Assembly (NCBI GenBank): GCA_045535585.1
Contig: JAZSLY010000197.1
Span: 1-18,249 of the forward strand
From: RGIG6353 sp045535585
GTDB taxonomy: Bacteria > Bacillota > Clostridia > Oscillospirales > SIG627
Length of the DNA stretch: 18,249 nucleotides
Direction of reading: 5' to 3'
In this document: piece after piece, positions 8,484-15,277 of the stretch
How the letters are laid out: the number at the start of each line of letters is the position of its first letter
How positions within the stretch are numbered: position 1 is the first letter of the stretch
The notes under the pieces: generated by a model
What the model saw: the letters and a program-made list of their open reading frames with translations, nothing else
The model's database searches: none
What the model was told of the DNA's origin: nothing
Position numbers and translations under genes: made by a program

Positions 8484-8512
8484 TTGATTATTCGGCAAAA
8501 AAGTTGTAGAAT
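8484..8512 (+). promoter_or_regulatory. Sigma-A-type promoter of the YitT-family gene
   Basis: TTGATT (8484-8489; 4/6 to the -35 consensus) and TAGAAT (8507-8512; 5/6 to the -10 consensus) are 17 bases apart. The predicted start near 8519 leaves a short leader ending in the AAAGGA Shine-Dalgarno at 8523-8528. Spacing and position relative to the gene support it. Confidence 0.7.
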
Positions 8513-8536
8513 ACGTATTTGGAAAGGATGTATATT

Positions 8537-9385
8537 ATGAAAAAACAGAATTTTAACTTTAAATCAATGCTTCTCACGGTGATAGGCTCCTTCATTACCG
8601 CTATGGGAGTTTCCCTTTTCTACATACCTGCGAAAATCGTCAGCGGCGGCGTGTCGGGTCTTGCCACCGTTGCCTTTCACACCTTCGGGGTTGCCCCCGG
8701 TCTTGTGTACGGCGTGATAAACGTTGTGCTTCTCGCCGCGGCGCTTATCGTTCTCGGACGGGGTTTTGTTTTTAAAACAGTTCTGGGCGCTGCGGGAATA
8801 TCCGTTTTCGTTCAGCTTCTCTCATATCTGCCCCCAGTTACCGCCGACCCCTTCCTTGCAACCGTCTTTGGCTCGGTGCTCTACGGAGTTGGAATAGGAA
8901 TTGCCTTTCTGTCGGGCGCATCTACGGGCGGTACGGATATTGCGGCAAGACTTATTCAGCACTTTATTCCAAGCATTTCCATCGGCAAGCTTCTTATGGT
9001 GGTTGACGGGGTCGTAATTCTTGCTTCCCTTATTGCCTTCGGGGAAATAGACCTTGCCTTATTCGGCATTATGGCGCTTTTCATTTCTACCTATGCGGTG
9101 GATATGCTGATTTCCAAGATGAACGTATCAAAGCTTGCCTTCGTCATTACCTCCAAGGGTGAGGAAATGGCACGCTTTCTCGTTTCCACCTCTCCGAGAG
9201 GCGTGACGAGGATAAACGCCACGGGCGTTTATACCGAAAAGAGCAATCAGGTGCTTCTCTGCGCCCTTAAAAATTCCGAGATTCCCGAGTTTCAGAGGAA
9301 GGTCAAGGAATTTGACGAAAGCGTCTTTATTATCTATTCCGAGGCTCAGCAGATTGTGGGCAACGGTTTCCATTTGTATAGATAA
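8537..9385 (+). CDS. YitT family membrane protein (DUF161 plus C-terminal DUF2179)
   Basis: The 282-residue protein has five to six hydrophobic segments in its first ~190 residues. It carries the family's glycine-rich motifs: FYIPAKIVSGGVSGLATV near residues 28-45 and LSGASTGGTDIAARLI near 130-145. A soluble C-terminal domain (~200-280) contains PRGVTRINATGVYTEKSNQV and ends with HLYR. This arrangement is that of the YitT/YpjC/YqfU group of Gram-positive proteins. Their molecular function is unsettled, though some have been suggested to be transporters. I use the ATG at 8537, 8 bases after AAAGGA, rather than the TTG at 8519, which lies at the predicted transcription start. The gene diverges from the pyrH operon and is followed directly by a hairpin array, so it is probably monocistronic. 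Confidence 0.9.
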   Translation: MKKQNFNFKSMLLTVIGSFITAMGVSLFYIPAKIVSGGVSGLATVAFHTFGVAPGLVYGVINVVLLAAALIVLGRGFVFKTVLGAAGISVFVQLLSYLPPVTADPFLATVFGSVLYGVGIGIAFLSGASTGGTDIAARLIQHFIPSISIGKLLMVVDGVVILASLIAFGEIDLALFGIMALFISTYAVDMLISKMNVSKLAFVITSKGEEMARFLVSTSPRGVTRINATGVYTEKSNQVLLCALKNSEIPEFQRKVKEFDESVFIIYSEAQQIVGNGFHLYR

Positions 9386-9388
9386 TTT

Positions 9389-9532
9389 GAATTCAACAAA
9401 GTTGAATTCAGCGATATAAATTCCTCGCGGAATTTGCGATATACCTTTGGTGCGATATACCTTTGGTGCGATATATCCTGACGGAAGCGATATGTGCCTT
9501 TAGGCACGTGAAAAGGAATTTATATCATATCG
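9389..9532 (+). repeat. Hairpin-array long repeat, copy A
   Basis: It is near-identical to 9615-9743 apart from a 16-base tandem unit, one single-base indel and a few substitutions. It opens with a 21-base palindrome (arms GAATTCAAC/GTTGAATTC around AAA, 9389-9409). It then carries an outer inverted repeat GATATAAATTCC (9413-9424) / GGAATTTATATC (9515-9526) enclosing smaller hairpins. It begins only 4 bases after the stop codon of the YitT-family gene. There is no run of T after the first hairpin, so it is not an obvious intrinsic terminator. Confidence 0.85.
9436..9467 (+). repeat. 16-base tandem duplication inside copy A
   Basis: GCGATATACCTTTGGT is present twice in perfect tandem (9436-9451, 9452-9467), followed by the next GCGATATA. 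Copy B holds one unit, whose first three bases differ (AGG in place of GCG). This accounts for most of the 15-base length difference between the copies and shows that single linker-plus-hairpin units can be gained or lost. Confidence 0.85.
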
Positions 9533-9614
9533 CAACGACGCAACGCGGAGTTATATCGCATTTGAATGAAATGAAAATATATCGCACGAACGAAGTGAGT
9601 ATATCGCCAATAAT

Positions 9615-9743
9615 GAATTCAACAAAGTTGAAATCAGCGATATAAATTCCTCGCGGAATTTAGGATATACCTTTGGTGCGATATATCCTTGACGGATGCG
9701 ATATGTGCCTTTCGGCACGTGAAAAGGAATTTATATCATATCG
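9615..9743 (+). repeat. Hairpin-array long repeat, copy B
   Basis: This is the second copy of the module at 9389-9532, in direct orientation, 226 bases downstream. The outer inverted repeat is kept exactly (9639-9650 with 9726-9737). The substitution in the GTGCC/GGCAC hairpin falls in its loop (TTTA in copy A, TTTC here), leaving the stem intact. The change GAATTC to GAAATC near 9632 weakens the first palindrome. The copy ends about 45 bases upstream of the leucine-rich-repeat gene. Confidence 0.85.
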
Positions 9744-9787
9744 AGTTTGCACGAGTTCAAAATATAATTTATTTTAAGGAGTATATT

Positions 9788-12529
9788 ATGAAAAGGTTTT
9801 TGATTTTATCAGCTGTGCTAAGTATGATTTTCACCTGCGCCTGCGGTGACGAAAGGACGGAGACGGAGGGTAGCCCTGACACCGAGCGAGAGGTGCAGGA
9901 AGAGATTGTTTTGCCCACCGAGCCCGAGGTGCAGGGGGAGACGGAGGGTGGAGAATATATTCCCGACGAGGACTTCGAGGTGTCCATACCGAAGCCCACG
10001 CTGGAAGTTCGCGGAGCTTATTTTGAGGACGGCACGAGCGTTAAGGCGTTTGAAATTGGAGAGAGTGTGACCGTTACGGCAGAGGAGAGAGAAAACGGGG
10101 CTTTCCTCTACTGGCAGAACGGCAACGGCGAGATACTCTCGGGGGACAGGGACTTGACCCTCACCGTTGACTACGACTGCGTTGCCGAAGCAATTTTTGC
10201 CGAAGCCGAGGGCGAGCTTGAATTCAACACCGAGGACGGCAAGACCTACTACGTTGCAGGAATAGGAAGCGTCTCGGGCGACACCCTGATAATTCCTTCC
10301 ACCTATAACGGAAAGCCCGTAGGAAGAATTGCAATGACCGCCTTCAAGGACAACCTTTCCATAAGGCGAGTATACATAAGCGAGGGCATAACCGAAATAG
10401 GAAAAGATGCCTTTGCAGGCTGTACCTCTATCGAATACCTGAAGATTCCCACAACCATCGAAAAGGTTGACGACAACGAATTTATCGACTGTCAAAGCCT
10501 TGAGGTTGTGGATATCGGCATAGATATGTCGCTAAACCTCGGCGTGCGCTACGCTAAAACGGCGTTTGTGGCAGAAGGGGTTGAAACCCTTGCCTTTAGG
10601 GAGTTTCCAAGGCTTCAGAGAGTGTTCCTCCCCGACGGAATTGAGAAGATTGGAGAGGACGCTTTCAGGGATTGCGCAGCTCTTGAAGTTATAAATCTCC
10701 CCGACAGCGTTACCGAAATAGGCGATAATGCCTTCAGAGGATGCCACAAGCTTTACGGCGTAACCTTCCCCAAGAGCCTGAAGAAGATAGGCGAGTACGC
10801 ATTCTTCCAGTGCAACGGCTTGAGCTATCTTTCGCTTCCCGACCTTACTACTCTCGGCAAGGGCGCCTTTGAAGCCTGCCGTGGTATACACACGGTCACT
10901 CTGCCCGACACCCTTTCAGTCGTTCCCGAGTACGCCTTTACGGGCTGTAAAAATCTTACGTGTGTTACCCTCGGTAAGAACACGGAGGGTATTGATAAGT
11001 ACGCCTTTAAGGAATGTACGGCGCTGAAAAGCGTTGCTCTTCCCGAAACCCTGAAATATATTGGCATCGGAGCTTTTGAAAAGTGCGAGGCGCTTGAGGA
11101 TATATACCTTCCAAACACAATTACCGAAATACGAGGGGGTGCGTTTGAGGATTGTACGGCGCTTAAAAGCATTACTCTACCCGAAAGAATTACCTCTCTC
11201 AAGGACGACACCTTTAGGGGCTGTACGGCGCTTCGTGAGATAACCGTCTCGGCAAATCTCACCTCTGCCGAGATGTCCGCCTTCAACGGCGTGGCGCGTA
11301 TGGACGCTACCGTGTACTACAACGGCACTCAAAGCGAGTGGGAGGAGCATTTCGCAGGGGCAAGCGCCTTTGAAGAAATGATAATGAAGTTTCAGGCGAA
11401 CACCCACTACGACTTCGACACGGGCTTTAGGTACACCTCCAACGGCGACGGCACCTGCCGTATAGGCAAAATAAAGACCTCTGACATCGTGGCAGAGGAG
11501 CTCTTTATCCCCGAAAAGAGCCCCAAGGGTGACACCATTACCCATATTGACCGCGGTACCTTTGACCGCAATAACACTATAAAGAGCGTGGTTATAGAAG
11601 CGCCCCTTCGTGTAATTCCCGCCTACGCCTTCGACGGCTGTAGCGAGCTTGAGAAGGTCACTCTTCCCGAAACCGTGGAGATAATAGACGACGGTGCGTT
11701 CCGCTTCTGCTCGAAGCTTCAAGAAATAAACCTTCCCGACTCGGTGAGAATTATCTGCGATAACGCCTTTGATTCCTGTCGGGCTCTTGAAAAGGTTACC
11801 CTTCCCGCTTCCCTTGAAAAAGTGGGCTACGGCGCGTTCACCTTTACAGGTCTTCGTGAGGTCTCCTTCGGCGAAAAGGTAAGGCTTGTGGAGGACTACG
11901 CGTTTTCAAGCTGTGATTCTCTTGAAAGAGTTGAGATAAATTCCGTGGGTACGGTCTTTGACGACTGCATCACCTCAAATATGAAGGAAACAGAGCTTCA
12001 TTGCAACACCGGTCTTGAAGGCTGGCTTTCCCTTGACGTAAGAGGAGGAATTATTTCTGACAAGACTACGCTCTATATCAACGGCGAGAAGCTTGTGGAC
12101 GTCATCGTGCCACAGGGCGTGCGTGAGATCAAGGCGCGTGCCTTTGCAGGTATCAATACACTGGGACGGGTCGTTTTCCCTGACACCGTTGAAAGAATTG
12201 ACCCCGAAGCCTTCTACTCCTGCAAAGCTATCGACACACTCGTGCTTCCCTCTTCTATGTCTGCTCTTGAATTCCGCGCCTTTGCATTCAGCGGAAAGAT
12301 AAAGAGCGTCGTTATTCCAAAAAGCTTCACCGAGATAAGCGCTTTCGCCTTCGAGGGCACCGACGTGGAGAACGCCTTCTTTGAGGGCACGAAGGAGGAG
12401 TGGCAGGCGATAATAAATAAGAACAACAACCAGAAGCTTGCCCCCGTGGTTTCCTTCTATTCCGAAGGAAAGCCCGCGGAGGACGGCTCTTTCTGGCACT
12501 ACGAAAACGGCGACATAGTAAAATGGTGA
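9788..12529 (+). CDS. BspA-like leucine-rich-repeat lipoprotein
   Basis: The 913-residue predicted surface protein probably serves in adhesion or binding; the ligand is unknown. A signal peptide (KRF then a hydrophobic run) ends at FTCACG, with Cys19 the likely lipidated residue and Cys17 an alternative. An acidic, Pro/Glu-rich linker follows (~21-65). Next is a ~70-residue InlB-like beta repeat (~69-139, with the F-x-x-W and late A-x-F pattern). Then come three blocks of LRR_5/BspA-type repeats of ~23 residues (I..-AF-..C..L..V.LP..): ~168-505, ~580-735 and ~770-860. The first and last blocks end in a G-T-x-x-E-W cap (YNGTQSEWEE, FEGTKEEWQ); the second opens after YTSNGDGTC and the third after LYINGEKL. 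I chose the ATG at 9788 because AAGGAG lies 7 bases upstream and the signal peptide begins there; the frame extends to 9689 only through repeat DNA. No terminator separates it from metY. Confidence 0.9.
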   Translation: MKRFLILSAVLSMIFTCACGDERTETEGSPDTEREVQEEIVLPTEPEVQGETEGGEYIPDEDFEVSIPKPTLEVRGAYFEDGTSVKAFEIGESVTVTAEERENGAFLYWQNGNGEILSGDRDLTLTVDYDCVAEAIFAEAEGELEFNTEDGKTYYVAGIGSVSGDTLIIPSTYNGKPVGRIAMTAFKDNLSIRRVYISEGITEIGKDAFAGCTSIEYLKIPTTIEKVDDNEFIDCQSLEVVDIGIDMSLNLGVRYAKTAFVAEGVETLAFREFPRLQRVFLPDGIEKIGEDAFRDCAALEVINLPDSVTEIGDNAFRGCHKLYGVTFPKSLKKIGEYAFFQCNGLSYLSLPDLTTLGKGAFEACRGIHTVTLPDTLSVVPEYAFTGCKNLTCVTLGKNTEGIDKYAFKECTALKSVALPETLKYIGIGAFEKCEALEDIYLPNTITEIRGGAFEDCTALKSITLPERITSLKDDTFRGCTALREITVSANLTSAEMSAFNGVARMDATVYYNGTQSEWEEHFAGASAFEEMIMKFQANTHYDFDTGFRYTSNGDGTCRIGKIKTSDIVAEELFIPEKSPKGDTITHIDRGTFDRNNTIKSVVIEAPLRVIPAYAFDGCSELEKVTLPETVEIIDDGAFRFCSKLQEINLPDSVRIICDNAFDSCRALEKVTLPASLEKVGYGAFTFTGLREVSFGEKVRLVEDYAFSSCDSLERVEINSVGTVFDDCITSNMKETELHCNTGLEGWLSLDVRGGIISDKTTLYINGEKLVDVIVPQGVREIKARAFAGINTLGRVVFPDTVERIDPEAFYSCKAIDTLVLPSSMSALEFRAFAFSGKIKSVVIPKSFTEISAFAFEGTDVENAFFEGTKEEWQAIINKNNNQKLAPVVSFYSEGKPAEDGSFWHYENGDIVKW

Positions 12530-12536
12530 TTTACTG

Positions 12537-12565
12537 TTGCAAAAATCGCAAAATAGTGTTATAAT
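12537..12565 (+). promoter_or_regulatory. Strong promoter of metY-metA
   Basis: TTGCAA (12537-12542; 4/6) and a perfect TATAAT (12560-12565) are 17 bases apart, with the extended -10 dinucleotide TG one base upstream of the box. Transcription should start near 12572. The leader is about 20 bases and mostly occupied by AGGAGG (12578-12583), so there is no room for a SAM riboswitch or T-box. Any control must act at this promoter or elsewhere. Confidence 0.85.
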
Positions 12566-12591
12566 GCAGAAAACAACAGGAGGACAAAAAT

Positions 12592-13881
12592 ATGTCAAAC
12601 TACAAAATAGAGACCAAATGTATTCAATCGGGCTACGTTCCCTCAAACGGAGAGCCAAGACAGATACCCATTATCCAGTCTACTACCTTCAAGTATGACA
12701 CCAGCGAGGATATGGGCAAGCTCTTCGACCTTGAAGCAAGCGGTTATTTTTATACAAGACTCCAGAATCCCACCAACGATTACGTAGCGGCAAAACTTGC
12801 CGACCTTGAGGGAGGAACGGCGGCAATGCTTACGTCCTCTGGTCAGGCGGCGAACTTCTACTCTATCTTCAACATCGCATCCTGCGGTGACCACGTGGTT
12901 GCGGCGTCCACCATTTACGGCGGTACTTTTAACCTTTTCTCCGTAACTATGAAGAGAATGGGTATTGATTTTACCTTCGTTTCTCCCTACGCCACCGACG
13001 AGGAGCTGGAGGCGGCGTTCCGTCCCAATACCAAGGCGGTATTCGGCGAGACTATCGCAAACCCTGCACTCGTAGTGCTTGATATAGAGCGCTTTGCTGC
13101 TATGGCTCACAAGCACGGCGTGCCCCTTATTATAGACAACACCTTTGCAACTCCCTACCTCTGCCGTCCCTTTGAGTTCGGAGCGGATATCGTTACCCAC
13201 TCCACCACCAAATATCTTGACGGACACGGCGCTGCGGTTGGCGGATGTATCATTGACAGCGGTAAATTCGATTGGACAAAGTACCCCGATAAGTTCCCCG
13301 GTCTTTGCACTCCCGACGACAGCTACCACGGCGTAACCTACACAGAGCGTTTCGGACTTGCAGGTGCGTTTATCACCAAGGCAACGGCTCAGCTTATGCG
13401 TGACTTCGGCTCTATCCAGTCACCCCAGAACGCATTCCTTTTAAACCTCGGCATCGAAAGCCTCCACGTAAGAATGGAGCGCCACAGCGCCAACGCCCTG
13501 AAGGTTGCACAGTTCCTTGAAAAGCACCCCGGCATCTCCTGGGTTAAGTATAGCGGACTTGAGTCCGACCGTGACTACCCTCTTGCACAGAAGTATCTTC
13601 CCCTCGGCTCTTGCGGAGTTGTCAGCTTCGGCGTAAAGGGCGGAAGACGCGCGGCAGAGCTCTTTATGAAGAATCTCCGCCTTGCCTCTATCGAGACCCA
13701 CGTAGCCGATGCCAAGACCTGCTGTCTGCACCCTGCCTCTGCCACTCACCGTCAGATGAACGACGCAGAGCTTGAAGCGGCAGGCGTTTCACCCGACCTC
13801 GTAAGACTTTCCGTAGGTCTTGAAAACGCAGACGACCTTATTGCAGACCTCTCTGCAGCTCTTGAAAAGGTTGGTGAATAA
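12592..13881 (+). CDS. metY: O-acetylhomoserine sulfhydrylase (O-acetylhomoserine aminocarboxypropyltransferase)
   Basis: This cytosolic PLP enzyme of the Cys/Met-metabolism family makes homocysteine from O-acetylhomoserine and sulfide. At 429 residues it fits MetY, which is longer than cystathionine gamma-synthase (~380-400). Visible are the N-terminal PIIQSTTFKYDTSE, the YTRLQNPTND substrate loop, the EGGTAAMLTSSGQAA helix, IIDNTFATPYLCRPFEFGAD, and the PLP lysine Lys207 in THSTTKYLDGHG. The C-terminal THVADAKTCCLHPASATHRQ is the arginine-free variant common in MetY-like enzymes. Start ATG has AGGAGG 8 bases upstream. metA follows after two bases. The pairing with an acetyl-type MetA supports direct sulfhydrylation over trans-sulfuration; a related role with O-phospho- or O-succinyl substrates is less likely. 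Confidence 0.93.
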   Translation: MSNYKIETKCIQSGYVPSNGEPRQIPIIQSTTFKYDTSEDMGKLFDLEASGYFYTRLQNPTNDYVAAKLADLEGGTAAMLTSSGQAANFYSIFNIASCGDHVVAASTIYGGTFNLFSVTMKRMGIDFTFVSPYATDEELEAAFRPNTKAVFGETIANPALVVLDIERFAAMAHKHGVPLIIDNTFATPYLCRPFEFGADIVTHSTTKYLDGHGAAVGGCIIDSGKFDWTKYPDKFPGLCTPDDSYHGVTYTERFGLAGAFITKATAQLMRDFGSIQSPQNAFLLNLGIESLHVRMERHSANALKVAQFLEKHPGISWVKYSGLESDRDYPLAQKYLPLGSCGVVSFGVKGGRRAAELFMKNLRLASIETHVADAKTCCLHPASATHRQMNDAELEAAGVSPDLVRLSVGLENADDLIADLSAALEKVGE

Positions 13882-13883
13882 TA

Positions 13884-14813
13884 ATGCCCATCAGAATACC
13901 CAACTCTTTGCCTGCAACACAGACCCTCATTGACGAAAACATCTTCGTTATGACGGAAACAAGGGCATTGACTCAGGATATTCGTCCGCTCCGAATTCTG
14001 CTTCTCAATCTTATGCCCACTAAAATCGTTACCGAGACCCAGTTTGCAAGGCTTCTCGGAAACACGCCCTTGCAGGTGGAATTAGAGTTCCTGCAGACCG
14101 CCACCCACAAGTCTACCCACACCTCCTCCGACCACCTTCTTGCCTTTTATAAGGAGTTTGACGAAATAAAGCACAGAAAGTACGACGGAATGATTATTAC
14201 GGGCGCTCCCGTAGAGCTTATGGAGTTTGAAGAGGTTGACTACTGGCAGGAGCTTTGCGAGATTATGGAGTGGTCAAAGACCCACGTCACCAGCACCCTT
14301 CACATCTGTTGGGGCGCTCAGGCAGGTCTTTACTACCACTATGGCATCAAAAAGGAAAAGCTCCCCGAAAAGATGTTCGGCGTTTTCGAGCACCGCGTAG
14401 TGCACAAGAATGCTATCCTATATCGCGGAGTAGACGACGTTTTCTTCGTTCCTCACTCGCGTCATACCACCGTGAACGTGGAGGACGTAATGCGTGTGCC
14501 CGAGCTTAAAATACTCACTCTTTCCGACGTGGCGGGGCTTCACTCCTGTATGACCGAAGGAGGTAGGCAGATATTCGTCACGGGACATTCGGAATACGAC
14601 CCCGACACCCTGAAAAAAGAATATTTCAGGGATAAGACGGCAGGACTTGAAATAAAAGTCCCCCAGAATTATTTCCCCGAGGACGACGACACCCGTGACC
14701 CCATTGTCAAGTGGCGCGCCCACGCGAATCTCTTCTTCTCAAACTGGCTTAACTACTTTGTATATCAGACAACGCCGTATAATATGGATGAAATCGCGGT
14801 TTTACCGCGATGA
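13884..14813 (+). CDS. metA: Homoserine O-acyltransferase, MetA family, predicted acetyl-CoA-specific
   Basis: MetA activates homoserine for methionine synthesis. The 309-residue protein aligns without gaps to the standard numbering: Cys142 (HICWGAQAG), His235 and Glu237 (VTGHSEYD) form the catalytic triad. Residue 111 is Glu in TGAPVELMEFEEVDYW. Published work on the Bacillus cereus enzyme links Glu111 to acetyl-CoA and Gly111 (as in E. coli) to succinyl-CoA, so the product should be O-acetylhomoserine, the substrate of the upstream metY. The ATG lies 2 bases after the metY stop, so coupling is likely. Oddity: the last seven codons and the stop (EIAVLPR-stop) fall inside the first hairpin of the downstream repeat array, so the C-terminal tail may be repeat-derived. 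Confidence 0.95.
   Translation: MPIRIPNSLPATQTLIDENIFVMTETRALTQDIRPLRILLLNLMPTKIVTETQFARLLGNTPLQVELEFLQTATHKSTHTSSDHLLAFYKEFDEIKHRKYDGMIITGAPVELMEFEEVDYWQELCEIMEWSKTHVTSTLHICWGAQAGLYYHYGIKKEKLPEKMFGVFEHRVVHKNAILYRGVDDVFFVPHSRHTTVNVEDVMRVPELKILTLSDVAGLHSCMTEGGRQIFVTGHSEYDPDTLKKEYFRDKTAGLEIKVPQNYFPEDDDTRDPIVKWRAHANLFFSNWLNYFVYQTTPYNMDEIAVLPR
14793..14811. repeat. Hairpin covering the metA stop codon
   Basis: ATCGCGGTTTTACCGCGAT is an 8-bp perfect stem with a TTT loop. Its right arm ends on the first base of the metA TGA stop. It is the first unit of the hairpin array that follows. There is no run of T after it, so it is more likely an array unit than a terminator. Confidence 0.85.
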
Positions 14814-14878
14814 AATCCATCTTCGATGGATGAAATTTGCTTTGCAAATGATATCTTTCCTACGGAAAGATTAAGGAA
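14805..14878 (+). repeat. 74-base hairpin module, copy A
   Basis: The block from CCGCGATGAAATCC to TTAAGGAA matches 15015-15088 with no gaps. It holds three hairpins: ATCCATC/GATGGAT (14815-14831), ATTTGC/GCAAAT (14835-14849) and ATCTTTCC/GGAAAGAT (14853-14871), each with a 3-base loop. The tetranucleotide ATGA stands at 14810, 14830 and 14848, that is, between successive hairpins. Its first bases overlap the end of metA. Confidence 0.9.
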
Positions 14879-14950
14879 GAAAATCGCAAGCGATTTTCAA
14901 ATATAGAAATTAAGGAGTTTAGCGGAAAATCCGCTAAACTCTTCCTTAAT
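14871..14950 (+). terminator. Branched stem-loop, possible metYA terminator
   Basis: An outer stem TTAAGGAAGA (14871-14880) / TCTTCCTTAA (14940-14949) encloses two hairpins. One has arms GAAAATCGC/GCGATTTTC (14879-14898); the other has 12-bp arms GAGTTTAGCGGA/TCCGCTAAACTC around AAA (14915-14941). TTTTG follows the outer stem at 14951. The second hairpin can also extend with ATTAAG/CTTAAT. It is the best terminator candidate after metA, but the T-run is short. Confidence 0.5.
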
Positions 14951-14955
14951 TTTGC

Positions 14956-14979
14956 ATTCATCATTCATCATTCATCACT
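14956..14979 (+). repeat. ATTCATC short tandem repeat
   Basis: Three perfect tandem copies of the heptamer ATTCATC, then AC. It resembles the ATTCATT/ATTCAAT-rich stretch after the diguanylate cyclase gene at about 17676-17710; in both places it follows a hairpin module that begins TAAGGAAGA. Confidence 0.75.
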
Positions 14980-15014
14980 TTGCACTCTCGTCGCCCTGTC
15001 GGGCAAAAGCAAAG

Positions 15015-15088
15015 CCGCGATGAAATCCATCTTCGATGGATGAAATTTGCAACGCACATGATATCTTTCCTTTGGAAAGATTAAGGAA
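15015..15088 (+). repeat. 74-base hairpin module, copy B
   Basis: Direct repeat of 14805-14878 at a distance of 210 bases. Differences cluster in hairpin loops: TAC becomes TTT in the last hairpin and TTT becomes AAC in the middle one. One stem change, A to C near 15057, breaks a pair of the middle hairpin. After the shared block the two copies continue into unrelated hairpins, so the module behaves as a unit. Confidence 0.9.
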
Positions 15089-15118
15089 AAGAGGTACAAA
15101 TTACGATTTGTACCTCTT
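15089..15118. repeat. 13-bp perfect hairpin
   Basis: AAGAGGTACAAAT (15089-15101) and ATTTGTACCTCTT (15106-15118) pair perfectly around a TACG loop. GAATTTTAAT follows, so weak terminator activity on the plus strand is possible, but the T-run is interrupted. It occupies the place held by the GAAAATCGC hairpin after copy A of the 74-base module. Confidence 0.8.
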
Positions 15119-15129
15119 GAATTTTAATA

Positions 15130-15156
15130 GGTTTTAGCGGATTTTCCGCTAAAACC
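15130..15156. repeat. TTTAGCGGA-type hairpin, second copy
   Basis: GGTTTTAGCGGA / TCCGCTAAAACC around TTT, a 12-bp stem. The core stem is the same as in the hairpins at 14915-14941 and 15175-15195. The first copy has an AAA loop and these two a TTT loop, so this core is inverted relative to the first. Confidence 0.85.
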
Positions 15157-15174
15157 ACATAATACCATATTTTG

Positions 15175-15195
15175 TTTAGCGGATTTTCCGCTAAA
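15175..15195. repeat. TTTAGCGGA-type hairpin, third copy
   Basis: TTTAGCGGA / TCCGCTAAA around TTT, a 9-bp stem and the last unit of the array. It shares its core with the hairpin at 15130-15156 and lies 53 bases upstream of the next promoter. Confidence 0.85.
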
Positions 15196-15248
15196 ATTCT
15201 AATTATTGTGCACTTTCGGGCTCACTTTTCTTTTTTGATAAAATTGTA

Positions 15249-15277
15249 TTGAAAAAGCAAGCGTTGTGTGATATACT
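15249..15277 (+). promoter_or_regulatory. Promoter of the diguanylate cyclase gene
   Basis: TTGAAA (15249-15254; 5/6) and TATACT (15272-15277; 5/6) are 17 bases apart. Predicted start is near 15284, giving a leader of ~38 bases that is almost pure A/T up to the GAGGG Shine-Dalgarno at 15311-15315. No riboswitch is visible in the leader. Confidence 0.8.

Larger units (their letters stand above)
9386..9787. repeat. Intergenic hairpin array with GCGATATA linkers
   Basis: No credible gene lies in these 402 bases. The octamer GCGATATA occurs six times forward (starts 9411, 9436, 9452, 9468, 9637, 9678) and three times as its complement TATATCGC (9552, 9578, 9600). GCGATATG variants are at 9487 and 9698. 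Short hairpins sit between the linkers, for example AAATTCC/GGAATTT (9418-9435) and GTGCC/GGCAC (9494-9507). The last part (9744-9787) is the A/T-rich leader of the next gene; it contains a TATAAT (9763-9768) but no convincing -35 box at 16-18 bases. Confidence 0.85.

Noticed and set aside
9463..9645. 60-codon open frame in the GCGATATA array
   Set aside because: It is translated repeat DNA without a Shine-Dalgarno, and a similar peptide (ICAFRHVKRNLYHI) reappears from the second repeat copy.
9389..9743. CRISPR array
   Set aside because: Repeats are short, occur in both orientations, spacing is irregular, the intervening sequences are hairpins rather than unique spacers, and there are no cas genes.
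9763..9768. TATAAT as -10 box for the leucine-rich-repeat gene
   Set aside because: No acceptable -35 box lies 16-18 bases upstream, and the leader would be too short to hold the Shine-Dalgarno comfortably. Left unassigned.
9689..9787. N-terminal extension of the leucine-rich-repeat protein from a TTG at 9689
   Set aside because: It would put 33 repeat-derived residues before a clear lipoprotein signal peptide; the ATG at 9788 has AAGGAG at proper spacing.
11177..11722. Long minus-strand open frames inside the leucine-rich-repeat gene (also 9818-10495 and 11975-12658)
   Set aside because: Shadows created by the repeated codon pattern of the leucine-rich repeats; no ribosome binding sites or domains.
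12530..12591. SAM riboswitch or T-box before metY
   Set aside because: Only 62 bases separate the two genes and they are filled by the promoter and ribosome binding site.
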